Of a DNA stretch of 64,000 bases, positions 34,610 to 45,666 are shown in pieces. Position numbers and translations under genes: made by a program. The DNA is from Lojkania enalia (taxonomy: Eukaryota; Ascomycota; Dothideomycetes; Pleosporales), in contig ML986596.1 in assembly GCA_010094045.1 (NCBI GenBank), forward strand, positions 215,276 through 279,275, in the 5' to 3' direction. The notes below the pieces were generated by a model. The model did no database searches. It had not been told where the DNA came from and saw only the letters and a program-made list of their open reading frames with translations. Within the stretch, counting starts at the first letter, position 1, and every line of letters begins with the position of its first letter.

Positions 34610-35752
34610 CTCGACTTGGCAGTGAGACTCAATGCTTCTACTACAATTTTATCTTTCTAAACTCACTCTTTATGAATTTTAACGGCCGTGGGAATGAGCT
34701 ACGATCGATACAATCTTCTAATTCCTTCTTAATTCCTTTTAAGTTGTTTGCACGACCGGGCAGTATGTTTTGTGCAGGAAAAGTTTTAGATTTCGGTGCA
34801 ATCTAGCGGATATACCATTTGACGCCAATTTTTATATAGAACAGATATCTGGGGACCTTCATTCCGTACCTAAGAAATCCAAGTAGCATCTCGGGCAAAT
34901 CTAGTCTAAAAGAATCTAGTGCAACAAGCATAAACACAAACCCTGGCCAGCACTTCCCGAACCACGAGACCAGCTACGAACAATTCTATCCGGAGAAACC
35001 GGAGATTGACGATGCCGTCGCCGTCGCCGTCGCCGTCGCCCCTCCCACGCCCATCGCCCATCGCATCACTAACACCTTTTACCCAACTGTCTTACTCCCA
35101 TTCGCTGCGCCGTCGCCCTCTTCTGCACCTTTCCTCTTCCGGCGGCCAAGCTTCGCTCTCATTCGTCGACCCGCGCTCCTGGCTGCCCTACAGAAAGGGC
35201 GCTGGAAGCCGCTACGATCAACGATTTTTGAAAGCTTGGGAGCGAAGTTGCCTGTTTGGGTATATTGAGAACTGACGAGCTTTTCGCCCATTGCCCAACG
35301 CCCTCGACCCCCCCTTGACTAGAGGCTTGGAAGCGGAAGGGTGGAAGAGGGTGGCAGAACAAAAGAAGGTTTGCCTGGGCAAGGCCGAGGTCCTCGTTGT
35401 TTGAATTCGGTATCGCGTGGCTAGCGAGTTTGGAGGAACAAGCTGGTGAGGGGCAGGATGGAGGGGTAGGGTTGACATCCCTCCGCCTGAAACGGACGTT
35501 ACGAAGCATGAGTTGCATCCAAGCGAACTATTTCGTCTCAAGCTCGCGATATCTGATAGTGGACATGGGTCTTTGCAGTGTATTATTGGGGCTCGGTGAT
35601 GACAGATTGGCATTGCTAACGATAGGACTAGGAGCTTGCGCAGCGTTGATATCCGCAGCTAGAGATATAAGGAGATTCGTAGTACTCTTTGACGGATTGG
35701 TGTATTTTTCTTAATATTGAAGGTTGCTGTAGAGCGGATAGAAGAGAAAGAA
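34610..35752. other. Intergenic, about 1.1 kb, with a GCCGTC repeat
   Basis: A plus-strand frame of about 140 codons (from ~34850 to 35275) is open but has no start codon and no recognisable domain; it crosses a GCCGTC hexamer run. It could be a gene fragment or chance. The right end must hold the promoter of the next gene. Confidence 0.4.
35014..35040. repeat. GCCGTC hexanucleotide microsatellite
   Basis: Four and a half tandem copies of GCCGTC, read as Ala-Val pairs in one frame and Pro-Ser in another. Confidence 0.75.
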
Positions 35753-37827
35753 ATGTCTTTCCTCGCGCTCGAAGGTCTTCATGTCTTTGTGACGGGCGCA
35801 GCGGGCGGCATCGGCTCCGCACTCGTCCAAGAATTCTTAAGCATGTCTACACTCAACTACAAAATCCCCATCTATCAAGGCCCCGGCCATCAAACAACCA
35901 GCTAACAATAATTAGCTCGAGGATGCAAAGTCTCCGCCCACGACAGACGGGAAAACACGTCTGCCTTGAATCCCAACCTCCACTGCGTACAAGGCGACAT
36001 CAGCGACGAATCCTCCATCTCAGCATCCATATCGCAGGCGGTAGAGAAATTCGGACCCATCAACATCCTCTGCGCAAATGCCGGTATCACAGACGAGAGC
36101 AACAACTACCCAATATGGGACATGCCATTATCCCTCTGGGAGAAAACCTACGCCATCAACGTGCGCGGTACTTTTCTCACAATCAAACACTTCCTACAGT
36201 CGGTATCAAAAGCGCAGGTGGCGTCGGACAAAGAGATGGAGAACGTAGCGATTGTGGTGACGGGTAGTGAGTGCGGAGTGTTTGGGCAGGCGGGGCATGC
36301 GGAGTATGCGAGTGGGAAGGCAGGGCTGCAGTATGGGCTTGTGAAGACGGTGAAGAATGAGATTGTAAGGTTGAATGGGAGGGCGCGGATTAATGCAGTG
36401 GCGCCCGGGTGGGTGGATACGAAGTTGATCGAGGGGAGATTGGATGATCCCAAGGAGATGTGGAGGGAGGCGCAGGCTACGTGAGTATTTCCCGAAGTCC
36501 AGTGGAAAGAAGCATGCTGACTAGGGTTAGTGTACCATTGAGGAAGATTGCGAAGCCGGAAGACGTTGCGAGGGCGGCAGCATTTCTGGCTTCTCATAGA
36601 GCTGCTGGGCATATATCTGGTCAGTGTATATCGGTCGACGGAGGTATGGAAGGGAGAATCATTTGGAGTGAGGAGGAAATCCAGAAATCTACCAAAACTA
36701 CACTGCCCATCCAGGACTTAGAAACCATAGATAGCTCTACAACCACGATAGCCCCTGAAGCCGGCAAACTAGAGAATCCCGAGCCAGCGCCTAGCATTAC
36801 AAAGTCTCTATCTCCGCCACGGAAACCTAAATCTACAATCAAAGTCCTCATCTCCGTAGACTTCGATGCAGTATCGGGCTGGCTAGGAACAGGATCCCAT
36901 CCAGATAACAACCTGGCTGATTACAGTTCTGGTTTCTTCTCTGCCTACGTCGGCGTTCCTCGCCTCCTAAAACTCTTCAAGAAGCACAGTATCCAGGACA
37001 AAGTAACTTGGTTCGTCCCCATGCACTCTGCCGAAAGCTTTCCCAAGGAGTTCCAGAGCATCGTCGACAGCGGGTGCGAAATAGGCCTACACGGCTACTG
37101 CCACGAAGTATGTATCCCATCCCACCACTGGCAATAATTTAATTCTCCCCTCCCTCCCTAACGAACCCAACTAACAGCTTCCAAACAGGGCGCCTCCCAG
37201 CTCACCGAAACCCAAGAGTCCGACGTCCTCACCCACTGCATAACCCTCTGCACGCAGCTAACCGGCAAACGGCCCCTCGGCTACCGCGCCCCCCTCTACC
37301 AGCTCCGCCCCTCCACAATCCAGCTCCTAGAAGACCAAGACCTGCTCTACGACTCCTCGCTCTCGCACCACGACTCGCGCCCCTACTACCTCCCTCCCTC
37401 CCCACCCATCTCCCCGCCATCTTACGACCCTGCAACCCCGGCTTCGCACTGGATGAAACCGCTCCCCAAACCGCCCGCCCCGACCAAGAAATCGCTGGTC
37501 GAGATCCCCGGGAACTGGTACGCGGAGGACATGACGCCACTGCAGTACTGGCCGCATACTGCAAACAGCCAGGGGTATGTGGATGTAAGAGTCGTGGAGC
37601 GGATGTGGATGGATCGGTTTATGTATCTGCGGGGAGAGATGGAGGATGTGGGGGAGCGGGAGATGTGCGTTTTCCCGCTGGTGCTGCATCCGGATACGAG
37701 TGGGATGGCGCATGTAGTGGGCATGGTGGAAAGGGTAGTTGCGTGGTTGAAGGAGTGGGGGGATGAGGTTGAGTTTCGGACGTTTGGGGATGTGGCGGGG
37801 GAGTGGAGGGAGAGGAATCCTGCGTGA
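35753..37827 (+). CDS. Fusion protein: short-chain dehydrogenase plus polysaccharide deacetylase
   Basis: Two enzymes in one reading frame, 622 aa, from exons 35753-35840, 35916-36480, 36531-37107 and 37189-37827. Residues 1-260 are a classical SDR: TGAAGGIG (14-21), NAG (84-86), Ser147, Tyr160 and Lys164 (YASGK), INAVAPGWV, and VDGGM near 255. A Ser/Thr/Pro-rich linker (about 262-318) follows. Residues 320-622 are a polysaccharide deacetylase of the PuuE/HpPgdA-like branch: ISVDFDAVSGWLG (Asp328/Asp330), GVPRLLKLF, TWFVPMHS, EIGLHGYCHE (His405, His409), GYRAP, EIPGNWY and LVLHPDTSG. Both halves keep their catalytic residues. The linker and both domain borders lie inside exon 3, so the fusion does not rest on a splice guess. 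The first intron uses a GC donor (GCATGT). Substrates are unknown. Confidence 0.85.
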
Positions 37828-38383
37828 ATGGTGGTGGTGGTGGAGGTGATGTTGTGGTTGTTGGTGTCCTGGTTAAGGTTCTGGGTTTGTTGCTGCAAAA
37901 CAAGACGGTGCAAGGAGTAAAGGTAAAGCACAAAAATTCAGAGCAAAATAAGATATAAGTACATATCATATTCAAGAGCGCTAAGAAAATCGTTATCTGA
38001 GTCGCATCTGGCACGAGTAGTCGCAGCCCCACGCTTAGTTTGCTTATATATTAGACCCTAGCATATATATGAGCATACAATTAAAAGGTATCCCCTCTAT
38101 TATAGAGCAATGCACGCATATGTAAAACTAGGGGCATAGACTACGAGAACATCATGATAGCAATAGACATGTGCTAACCCAAATTAGGGGTAAGTGATAC
38201 AGTAAAGTATAAAGGAGGTTACGGGGACAATCCTACGAACCAAATCTTTTCGAGTGAGCTGTGAATCTGTTGTAGTTTCACCCACGATGAGAGTTACCAC
38301 ACGAGAGGCCAGTAAACGAGCTAAATTACAGCCTAGTCAAGAAACGGGAATAAAGGTGTTGTAAGGCAGCTCCTCCTCTAAGT
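37828..38383. other. Intergenic
   Basis: 3' flank of the fusion gene, AT-rich towards 38100. No gene seen. Confidence 0.4.
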
Positions 38384-38901
38384 ATGAATCTTCTGTTCTC
38401 GATTGAGTCACCATTGTCGCGTTCCTGCAACCTACTAGCATATACAGCTATTGTATCTCAATACTCTCTAACTATTTCAAGTCAGTTCCTGCATCTAAGA
38501 GTCCACGATATGTTCTGCAGGTTTGGCATCGGAAACCCCAGTCTTTGGAATACCATCCAGCATCCCATCCAGCATCCTGGAGAAGAGCCAAGACCGTACA
38601 ACACGTCGCAGACTCAAGCATTGCAGATTCCCCGCAAGTCTGTAGATCTTAGTGATGATCTTCTCGAAGCGATGGTCTTTGTTGCTCAACATCTCCGATC
38701 ACTGCCAAAAGAGGTAAAATCTATACCACATGTCATTCCGTGCAGCTCGAGTGCACTCAACAGAACTCGAACTAATTAATCAAAGACTAGCTGGAAGACC
38801 GTCGGAAGTCCTCCACCCGAGAAGCGGTGACTAAGCATTCCAGCGGTTGCTACGACGAAACTCTGAGGTCGATAGTTGCCAAAGTCCCTGTTCCGGAATG
38901 A
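38384..38901 (+). CDS. Possible small orphan gene, two exons
   Basis: Not recognised. Exon 1 (38384-38713) ends in a segment with a helical, charged look (SVDLSDDLLEAMVFVAQHLR); a 77-nt GT-AG intron (38714-38790) in phase 0 joins it to an exon that stays open to TGA 38899-38901. The joined protein is about 146 aa if it starts at 38384; a later start at 38510 would give about 104 aa. The N-terminal stretch from 38384 is hydrophobic but not a clear signal peptide. Support is only the coherent frame and splice sites. Confidence 0.35.
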
Positions 38902-40886
38902 AGCGATCGGAATGCAAGATGAGAAAGGGCGTCTGCTCAACCAAGGTTGCCGGAGGGGCAGCACGACAGCGTTCCAGCCACGAGACGGCGGCACCGAGTA
39001 ACCGTAGAAACCCCAAACTCCGCTTTGACGTCGACATTCTCTAGTTGCGCAAGGCCAAGGAAGAGCGATGGCAGAGCCACTGACGTGATGTGTATTGTCT
39101 CATGCTCGTGCATTATTGTTGCTGGGCATACGAGCTAGATGCAGACAGAAAACTCTTCTGCTGCTGGACGGCGCTTACCCGTCACGACAGGACAGGCCCA
39201 ATAAATCGGATGTGGGGATGGAAGGCTATCGATAGTCGATAAGTCGATAGGAAAAATTTTGTGTTGGAGAGAGGCGCGCGGATCGTAGCATGTCTTGCCC
39301 AGTAGGAAAACGTTGCCCTCGCAGGATGCTCCACATTTCATTTCCCGCGCATGTTGACTCTGGCTCCACCGTAACATCTCCGCCTGCGCCGTCTCTGCAT
39401 GTTCCCACTGTTTTAATGTCTTCCGGCCTCTTCCTGGGGTCTGTGTCCGTCACAATCATTATCGAAGCACCACATGTCTGTCCGGCGCCGCAAGCAGCAG
39501 CAGGAGAAGCGGCGTCCAGTAGGATTGCCGAAACAGCGATGTCTCGAAGAAACAAACGTTTCCACAGCAGAATGGCTGATGTGCGCCGGCGAAACGGCGT
39601 ATGTATGCGGGCTCTGCGGGCGGCGCGAGATGAAGCTCGTTCGACTCGCTGGCTTCAATTGCAGCCAAACATTGGAATTAGGCGGCTGCACGTGCTTGCG
39701 CAGGCCTCCACCAGCCGTACCTTCGTAGGTAGAAGGAGTTTCCCGTTGGGGCGACGGTGCCGGAGGGGGAGGGCTGACGAATTCTTCACGAAGGGGCGCA
39801 GGCGTGCCACAGGGCGACAGCAAATAATAGGCAATTATTGAACGGTGGAGGAGGCTTTCGTTTGACTGTTTCCTTCAGCTCATATCCACCCCCTTGGCGG
39901 GCCGGGTGCGCTAGATGCCAAGGCCTGCGGTACCTGACGATCCCCACGCGGCTCCCTCGCTGGTTCGCTGGGTTCCAGCCGGCGTGCGACCGCCGCCTTT
40001 CCGCTTGCGGGTGCGTGAAACAAGTCAGCTGTGCGTAGATTGCGATTTAGCCATTATTAGATTGTGCCCGGCCGGGCAGAGGATAGGGACGCATATTTTG
40101 GGAGTGCTCATGGGCAAGCAGCACTAATCGGCAGCAGCAGCAGCAGACTCGGCAGGCAGAGCGAGCGCCGTCGTCCATGGGCCGTGGGCCGGTGGGGGCG
40201 CGGCCAAAGAGTGCCAGCGCAGCGCATGCAGCGAGTACATAGTGCTGGCCGGGCGGCTTAGAGTTGCGGTTCGACTATTGCTCCTGGCCGGACGAAGGCA
40301 CATCAGGCTCCACAGAAGCAGAGCCTGGACAGCGGCGGTGGACCGACGTTGGCGGAAATTGTTTGGTTGAGGGCTGCGAGTGGCTTGTCGGCCCTGCCAA
40401 GACGCGCAGGGGTCGAGTTTAGCTCAGTTGAGCCGGCCAAGGCGGGCTTCGTCCTGCTGCTGTTCGCTCTCCCCGTCCTCTCCCCCATCGCCGCACCTCC
40501 CCGACTCTCCATTCCTTTAAGACCAGCAACCGCCTCCCACCCTGTCCACTCTTTACAGGCTTGAGGTCTTGCATTGTCCACCTTCCTTTCTCTCCCACAT
40601 TCATTCTCTCATTCTTCACTGAGATCTAGCATCTCTCGTCATTCCTTGACTACCACAGTCTCTACGGCCCATTCATCGGCGACAATCATCTCGAGCTCCA
40701 CGCCGAATCACAAAAGAACACCACAGAGGAACAAGGACACACCACAAAGGAATTTAACCAAGATTCACTCCATTTTGAATTGCTAGCCAATTCAGCCATT
40801 CTCTGTGGACTATATAACATCAATATTCAGCCAACTGCAACGCTATACAGCAATCTCGATACCCGAAACCACGAAAGCGAGACACC
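38902..40886. other. Long upstream region of the secreted protein gene, no supported gene
   Basis: About 2 kb, GC-rich, with no recognised protein. Open frames at 39226-39555 (minus) and 39290-39841 (plus) overlap each other and lack domains. The 40560-40720 part is pyrimidine-rich, as in fungal core promoters. A TATA box lies at 40811-40817. Confidence 0.4.
40811..40817 (+). promoter_or_regulatory. TATA box of the RlpA-like gene
   Basis: TATATAA lies 70 nt before the ATG at 40887, downstream of a CT-rich tract. Position and context fit a core promoter. Confidence 0.5.
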
Positions 40887-41702
40887 ATGAAGACCTCCAA
40901 CGTTCTCGCTTCTCTCCTCTTTGGCTCCCTTGCCATTGCTGCTCCCTTCGACAAGCGCGCCCTCGTCACTAAGACTGAGGTGGTCGTTGAAACTGTTGTA
41001 GTCTACACCACCGTCTGGGAAGGCGAGGCCCCGTCTACCGCAGCTGCTGAGACCACCTCTGCGGCTGGCCTCTTTTTCGAGAAGCCAGCAAGCTCTTCAG
41101 CTACTCCAACCTCCACGCCTGCTCCCTACGCGCCTCCGGTCGTCGAGCAACCCTCCAGCACTAGCGTGTACACTCCGCCGCCACCACCACCTCCACCACC
41201 AAGCTCCTCCTCCGTCTACACTCCTCCCCCTCCGCCACCATCTTCTTCAGTCTATACGCCTCCCGTCGCAGCTCCCTCTTCGGTCTATGTCCCACCCCCG
41301 CCCCCAGCTTCCAGCGCTGTACCTACTCAATCTAGCTCTCCCAGCACTGGCAACACCGGCGGCGGCGGCGGCGGTGAGTACTCTGGCGACATTACCATCT
41401 ACGACAACACCGGCGCTGCTGGTGCTTGCGGAGAGTCGCTCACCGATGACATGGCTATCTGCGCCCTCGCCAAGCCCACTTGGGGCGAGTCCACATACGA
41501 TGTCATGACTGGTGAGGCCACTAACAAGTGGTGCGGCCAGAAGATCAAGCTTTTCTACAATGGCAGGACTGCTGAGTGCACAATCATGGACATGTGTCCT
41601 GGCTGCTCCGGCGCTGACATCGATATGTCGTACTCTGTCTGGCAGACGCTCACCGGCCTCACCGAGAAGACACGCCTCCAGGGCACCTGGGCTCCCATCT
41701 AA
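40887..41702 (+). CDS. Secreted RlpA-like (double-psi beta-barrel, expansin-like) protein
   Basis: Single exon, 271 aa. A signal peptide (about 1-18) is followed by a Lys-Arg at 23-24, a Kex2-type cleavage site. Residues 28-45 form a Val/Thr-rich stretch (VVVETVVVYTTVWEG) common before such domains. Then comes a Pro/Ser-rich linker with PPPPPP runs and repeated SSSVYTPP blocks (about 85-150), likely O-glycosylated. From about 166 the sequence is a double-psi beta-barrel of the RlpA/riboflavin-aldehyde-forming-enzyme-like family: GDITIYDNTGAAGACGE, CGQKIKLFYNGRTAEC and IMDMCPGC, with DMS near the end. Members are cell-wall associated or secreted; enzymatic activity is usually lacking. CCATGAAG start context after a TATA box. 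Confidence 0.92.
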   Translation: MKTSNVLASLLFGSLAIAAPFDKRALVTKTEVVVETVVVYTTVWEGEAPSTAAAETTSAAGLFFEKPASSSATPTSTPAPYAPPVVEQPSSTSVYTPPPPPPPPPSSSSVYTPPPPPPSSSVYTPPVAAPSSVYVPPPPPASSAVPTQSSSPSTGNTGGGGGGEYSGDITIYDNTGAAGACGESLTDDMAICALAKPTWGESTYDVMTGEATNKWCGQKIKLFYNGRTAECTIMDMCPGCSGADIDMSYSVWQTLTGLTEKTRLQGTWAPI

Positions 41703-42978
41703 GCGCCAAGATACCTCTCGATACTTCGTAAAAGACTCCTTCTCCAGCCTTTTGCGCAAGCCATTTACCCAAAGATTTCGAATTATCGCTAGCGCAGGCA
41801 GGTCAGCGCTTTGCACGAATTGTTACGAACATTCTGTTTTGCATCAAGCGGATCAATCACATCGGGGTCCCCTCACTGGAAAAATAAAATATGTACTATC
41901 CTGAGGATTTTCAATTTTTTGGTCGCTTCGTTTATTTGGGTTGTCCGGTTTATATATCACAAGACATTCCTTTGGTATATGGCGCTATTGGTAGACCCCA
42001 AGAGGTATTTGGGAATACCGGCAGCCGTGGCCATTTGGTGGTCGTCTTCGCTTCTTGTCGCTCGTTAGATAGAAGTTTTTTTTTTTTTTTCGTCATGTGG
42101 AGATGTTCGCTTCGAAATGTACCATATAGGGAATGGAATACAGGGAACTTAAAGGGCTGGGAAATTGGCCGGCCTGGGTGGTTAACCGGATGGGATGAGG
42201 GGGAGGGTTTACAACCTGTCTACACCTTAACCTTTAACCTATAAAAATCGCTTGCGTGGCTCTTTGTCTGCTTTGCTTTGCATGTGCATGTCTTAGTATG
42301 TTATGTGATTTGTGAGGGGTTTTGAGCTATGTTGTCTGTTTTGTGAGGATGCGTGCGCCATCAGGTTTAGTGTAAGAGGTTGGCTGTGGGCGAACACGTT
42401 GCGAGTTGTCGAATGGACACATGGATAGTTTGGCTTAATGTTTTCCAACCCAAAAAAATTTTTTTTTTTTTTTTGGGACGGAGGGAAGGGGAGGAATATG
42501 GGCTATTACTTTGTTACTCTTGTGCTTGGCCTTTGTGTCCTTTGTTCTACTGCATTTGTGTGCGATAGCGGCTGGGCGGTGCTCGACGTTTGTCGGGTCG
42601 GTTGGTTCATTGTGCGTTTTGGCCGGGTAAGAATGAAGGGGATTTATTATCCATGGGAGATGAATGTATATTAGGCGACGAAGTTATCGATAGGTGTGAT
42701 TGTAGGATTGGTGAATCGGTGTGTTGGGATTGGTGGTGCTGATTGGATGAATGTGGTTGTAGATGGTCGTCCGTAAATGGAAATTTTGGTCGTCGTCATT
42801 GTGATATTGGTGGGCGGGATACTGTTCTTTCAAGACCAGCTTAAACCCAGATTTCAAATATTAATACATCGCCTTCCGGCGTCTGAATTCTTAGTCTAGC
42901 AGTATCAAATCTCAACATCAAAGTCATCCGATCTTATTCTATTAATTTGGTCGCGAGCGAGACTTGTTCCCAGCGACA
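41703..42978. other. Intergenic with two poly-T tracts
   Basis: No gene. T15 at 42076-42090 and A7T16 at 42452-42474. The right end must hold the promoter of the HVA1 gene. Confidence 0.45.
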
Positions 42979-43351
42979 ATGTCGGATAAAAACGATCAGG
43001 TACTCAGCAAGCAAGGCGAACCGATAGAGGAAGGCGACCATGTCTACACGAAGATCAGGGGCGGCAGACATGAAGGCGATGTACGTCCCTCCCCATAATT
43101 CAGTTCATCACCATCATTACTTAATTCCTAAGCAAACTACACTCACGGATGCTAACTATCCGCAGGTCGAAAACGTCGTCAAAACCGAGGACGAGGCAAA
43201 GGAATATGGCGTCAAGCATCCAGCAAAGGTGAGTAGGGTGGATAGGAGGGATAAACGGTCGCTAATGCGATTTATGTAGGTGCTGTTTACGGATCAGAAG
43301 GGGAAGGAGGTGGCGCATAATCCGGGGACATTGGAAGTTGTTGAGAAGTGA
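42979..43351 (+). CDS. HVA1/TUDOR-domain small protein (DUF2945-like)
   Basis: 78 aa from three exons (42979-43080, 43166-43228, 43280-43351), all GT-AG and all in phase 0. The sequence shows the features of the hypervirulence-associated TUDOR domain family: EGDHVYTKIRGGRHEGDVE, EYGVKHPAKV, and LFTDQKGKEVAHNPGTLE. This family is widespread in bacteria and fungi, a short SH3-like barrel, function largely unknown; the family name is a database label and says nothing about this organism. No signal peptide, so intracellular. Too short and too split to be seen as one ORF. Confidence 0.85.
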
Positions 43352-45252
43352 GTGTGACTTTCGGGGGGTGGGTCTATGGGTGGTACTCCCTTGGCCCTAT
43401 GAGGCGGGATGATCGAAGCAGGAGAATGATGGTGGGCGAACGGATGGAGTTGATTAGGGGCACGTGACTTTGATACGCAGTCATTCCTGTATGAAATATA
43501 AATTTGATTACATGAAACATTTAATTTGTTAATGGGCGTAGAACATCTCTGGAATATCTGGTCCTGATGAATATAGTGCACTGCGGGGAACGCCCAATTC
43601 TCATTGAACACACTGCGAACTAGACCATGCATACCCACTACAATCCCTAGGGCCTCATTCAACTCCCCCCTCCTTATCGCAAACCTCTTAGCGAGCTGCT
43701 ATGTAAAACCCTAGCAAAACACGACGCAAGCCCATACTCCCTCAATCTCTTCATCAATAGCAAGTCTACCGAACCCAACCAACCTCCCAGAACTACTCTC
43801 TCCTTCTCCACCGGCTAAGCCCATTCTTCGACTTGCATCCACCTCAAACGCCTAGCAGACACCCGCCAGAACCCCTCTTCTATCCATCGCTACACCTACC
43901 CACTATACCAGACCGTCTGCCTAGCTTACCAAACTTCACCACCACGCCACGAGCAAAGAAACCCTTTCGGGCCCCTGCATTTGTGACCCTGCTTCTTGAA
44001 ACCTCCTACGGCTAGTATAATAACTACTGTAGGGTCGCCGAGCACATGGCTACCACGCCGCCGCACGTGTAAAACGACCCACACAGAACCGCGGTTCGAC
44101 AATAAAGCTATGACATAGGTGTCGAAGCGATTGCGAGACGAGCGGGTCCGGTTCGGTAGAAAGGGTTTCTCTTCCCACTAATATTGCATGCGGTAGCGAT
44201 AGGAAGGAAAGTCTCTGTGTGGAATGGATGACGAATTTTTCTACTGTCGAAGCAGACTGTTGGTATGAATCTAGAGAAATAAAACACTATTAACTTGTCA
44301 CTTTTTCGCACCACGCCCCTTACTACACAGCTCCCATACTAGCCCCAACACCGACTATCAACAACATGATATTTCAGTATGAAGCCGTGGGAGATATCTA
44401 GCTGAACGCAGTATCTGGGGTTAGTACCCCTACCGTACACCGCGTGCGGATCCCAATGGAGTATTCCGACATCCCTCTCGGAAAACCGCACGGAAATAAA
44501 CCCTCAATCTGACATTTGCTCTCCAAACCCGGGAGGGGGTTCCCCGAGTGATCAACCGCACGCAATAATGCCTATATTATTAATACGCAACACGTGCGTA
44601 TGCATCGAGCTCGGTGTAGCGTTTGCTGTTTTGGAGGGGTGTTTTGGATTCTAGTGTTGCGTGAGCGTGATGCGAGTCTTTCGGTGTGTTGTGTGTTGTG
44701 TCGGAGTTATAGGTACACACAACGCGCATGGAATTACCCCGATGCGTATCACCCGATATGCACATTCGGCGCTTTAACGCAATCCATATTACCAATTCGG
44801 GACAGCCACGGCGCGGAGATCAGCTCGTGTTGCTGATGTCCTAGCCTCTGTGAATTTATAATACAAGTATGCTATCAACGTCATATTAGAATGCGACTAA
44901 CACATACTCCGAAGGGAACAACAGTACGCGCGCAGAGCAAGACAGGAACTGTTTACGAGTCTCCATATCGGAGGACTCTGATCGTGCTATTGATACTGCC
45001 GTCATGATACTAGCTAGAGAAATCGAAGCCTTGAAAACCGCCCCACCTAGAAAGACAGTCTTGAAGGGTATAATCGCAATGACGGGTCCCTATCTACCTT
45101 CTCTGTGACTCGATGGAACCCATGAGCCCACGTGCTATGTTAAAGTGCCCGCTTTTCAGCCATATGTGGTTGTTTACTCGTGTCAATATGTACATTTGTC
45201 CGTCGCAGCCCAGTATCTCTGGACATTCCATGCTCTATCTCCGGTCAATCAT
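43352..45252. other. Intergenic, convergent, 1.9 kb
   Basis: Between the HVA1 gene and KGD4. Two plus-strand open segments could be gene remains: about 43829-44013 and 44890-45108. Neither has a start codon context or domain I recognise. Short CGTGCGG and CCGCACG words near 44447-44565 form inverted pairs. Confidence 0.4.
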
Positions 45253-45666
45253 TCACGCAAAAAGGCTGGCACCGCCGGACTCGACGGCCTCGATCTCGGC
45301 TTGCGTCCATGCAAGCCGCTGGAAGCGCTTAGGGAGCTCTGAGCGGTCGAAATAGTTGCCCTTCCCTGCTTCAACGGGGCCTAGGGAAGCCCCGGACTGG
45401 CCGCCGATGCCGCCAGAAGAGAAGTGGTGTTGCTGGTTGAGAGGACCATGCTGTTGAGCCTTCTGGCGGTAGGCTGCGAAGGACTCGGGAAGCTGGTGCG
45501 TTGGGGCGGCCGGGTGGGCTTGGGGAGTGTGGTCGATTTCTAGCGGAATTAGAGGGCAATTGAAGCATTACGGCGGAAGATACACACTGGATGGGATGGT
45601 ACGCTTGCCCAAGAAGCGGATCAAGGGCTGGCGCTGCTGCGAGAGGAGCTGCTTGGATGCGTTCAT
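45253..45666 (-). CDS. KGD4: Kgd4/Ymr31, alpha-ketoglutarate dehydrogenase subunit 4
   Basis: Recruits the E3 subunit to the mitochondrial alpha-ketoglutarate dehydrogenase complex; once annotated as mitochondrial ribosomal protein Ymr31 (MRPS36). Two exons (45588-45666, 45253-45539) with a 48-nt GT-AG intron give 121 aa. N-terminus MNASKQLLSQQRQPLIRFLG is basic and Gln-rich, presequence-like. The family's DHTPQAHP core follows, then a Gln/Gly/Ser-rich linker, and the C-terminal signature ELPKRFQ...EIEAVESGGA, which contacts E3. The gene is too short and split to appear as a long ORF. It diverges from MED18 over a 726-bp GC-rich promoter. Confidence 0.9.

Noticed and set aside
34850..35275. 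Long open plus-strand frame through the GCCGTC repeat
   Set aside because: It has no start codon, no splice acceptor that gives one, and no domain. Left as intergenic.
39226..39841. Overlapping open frames on both strands, one with a signal-like start
   Set aside because: They conflict with each other and have no domain. GC-rich DNA gives such frames by chance.
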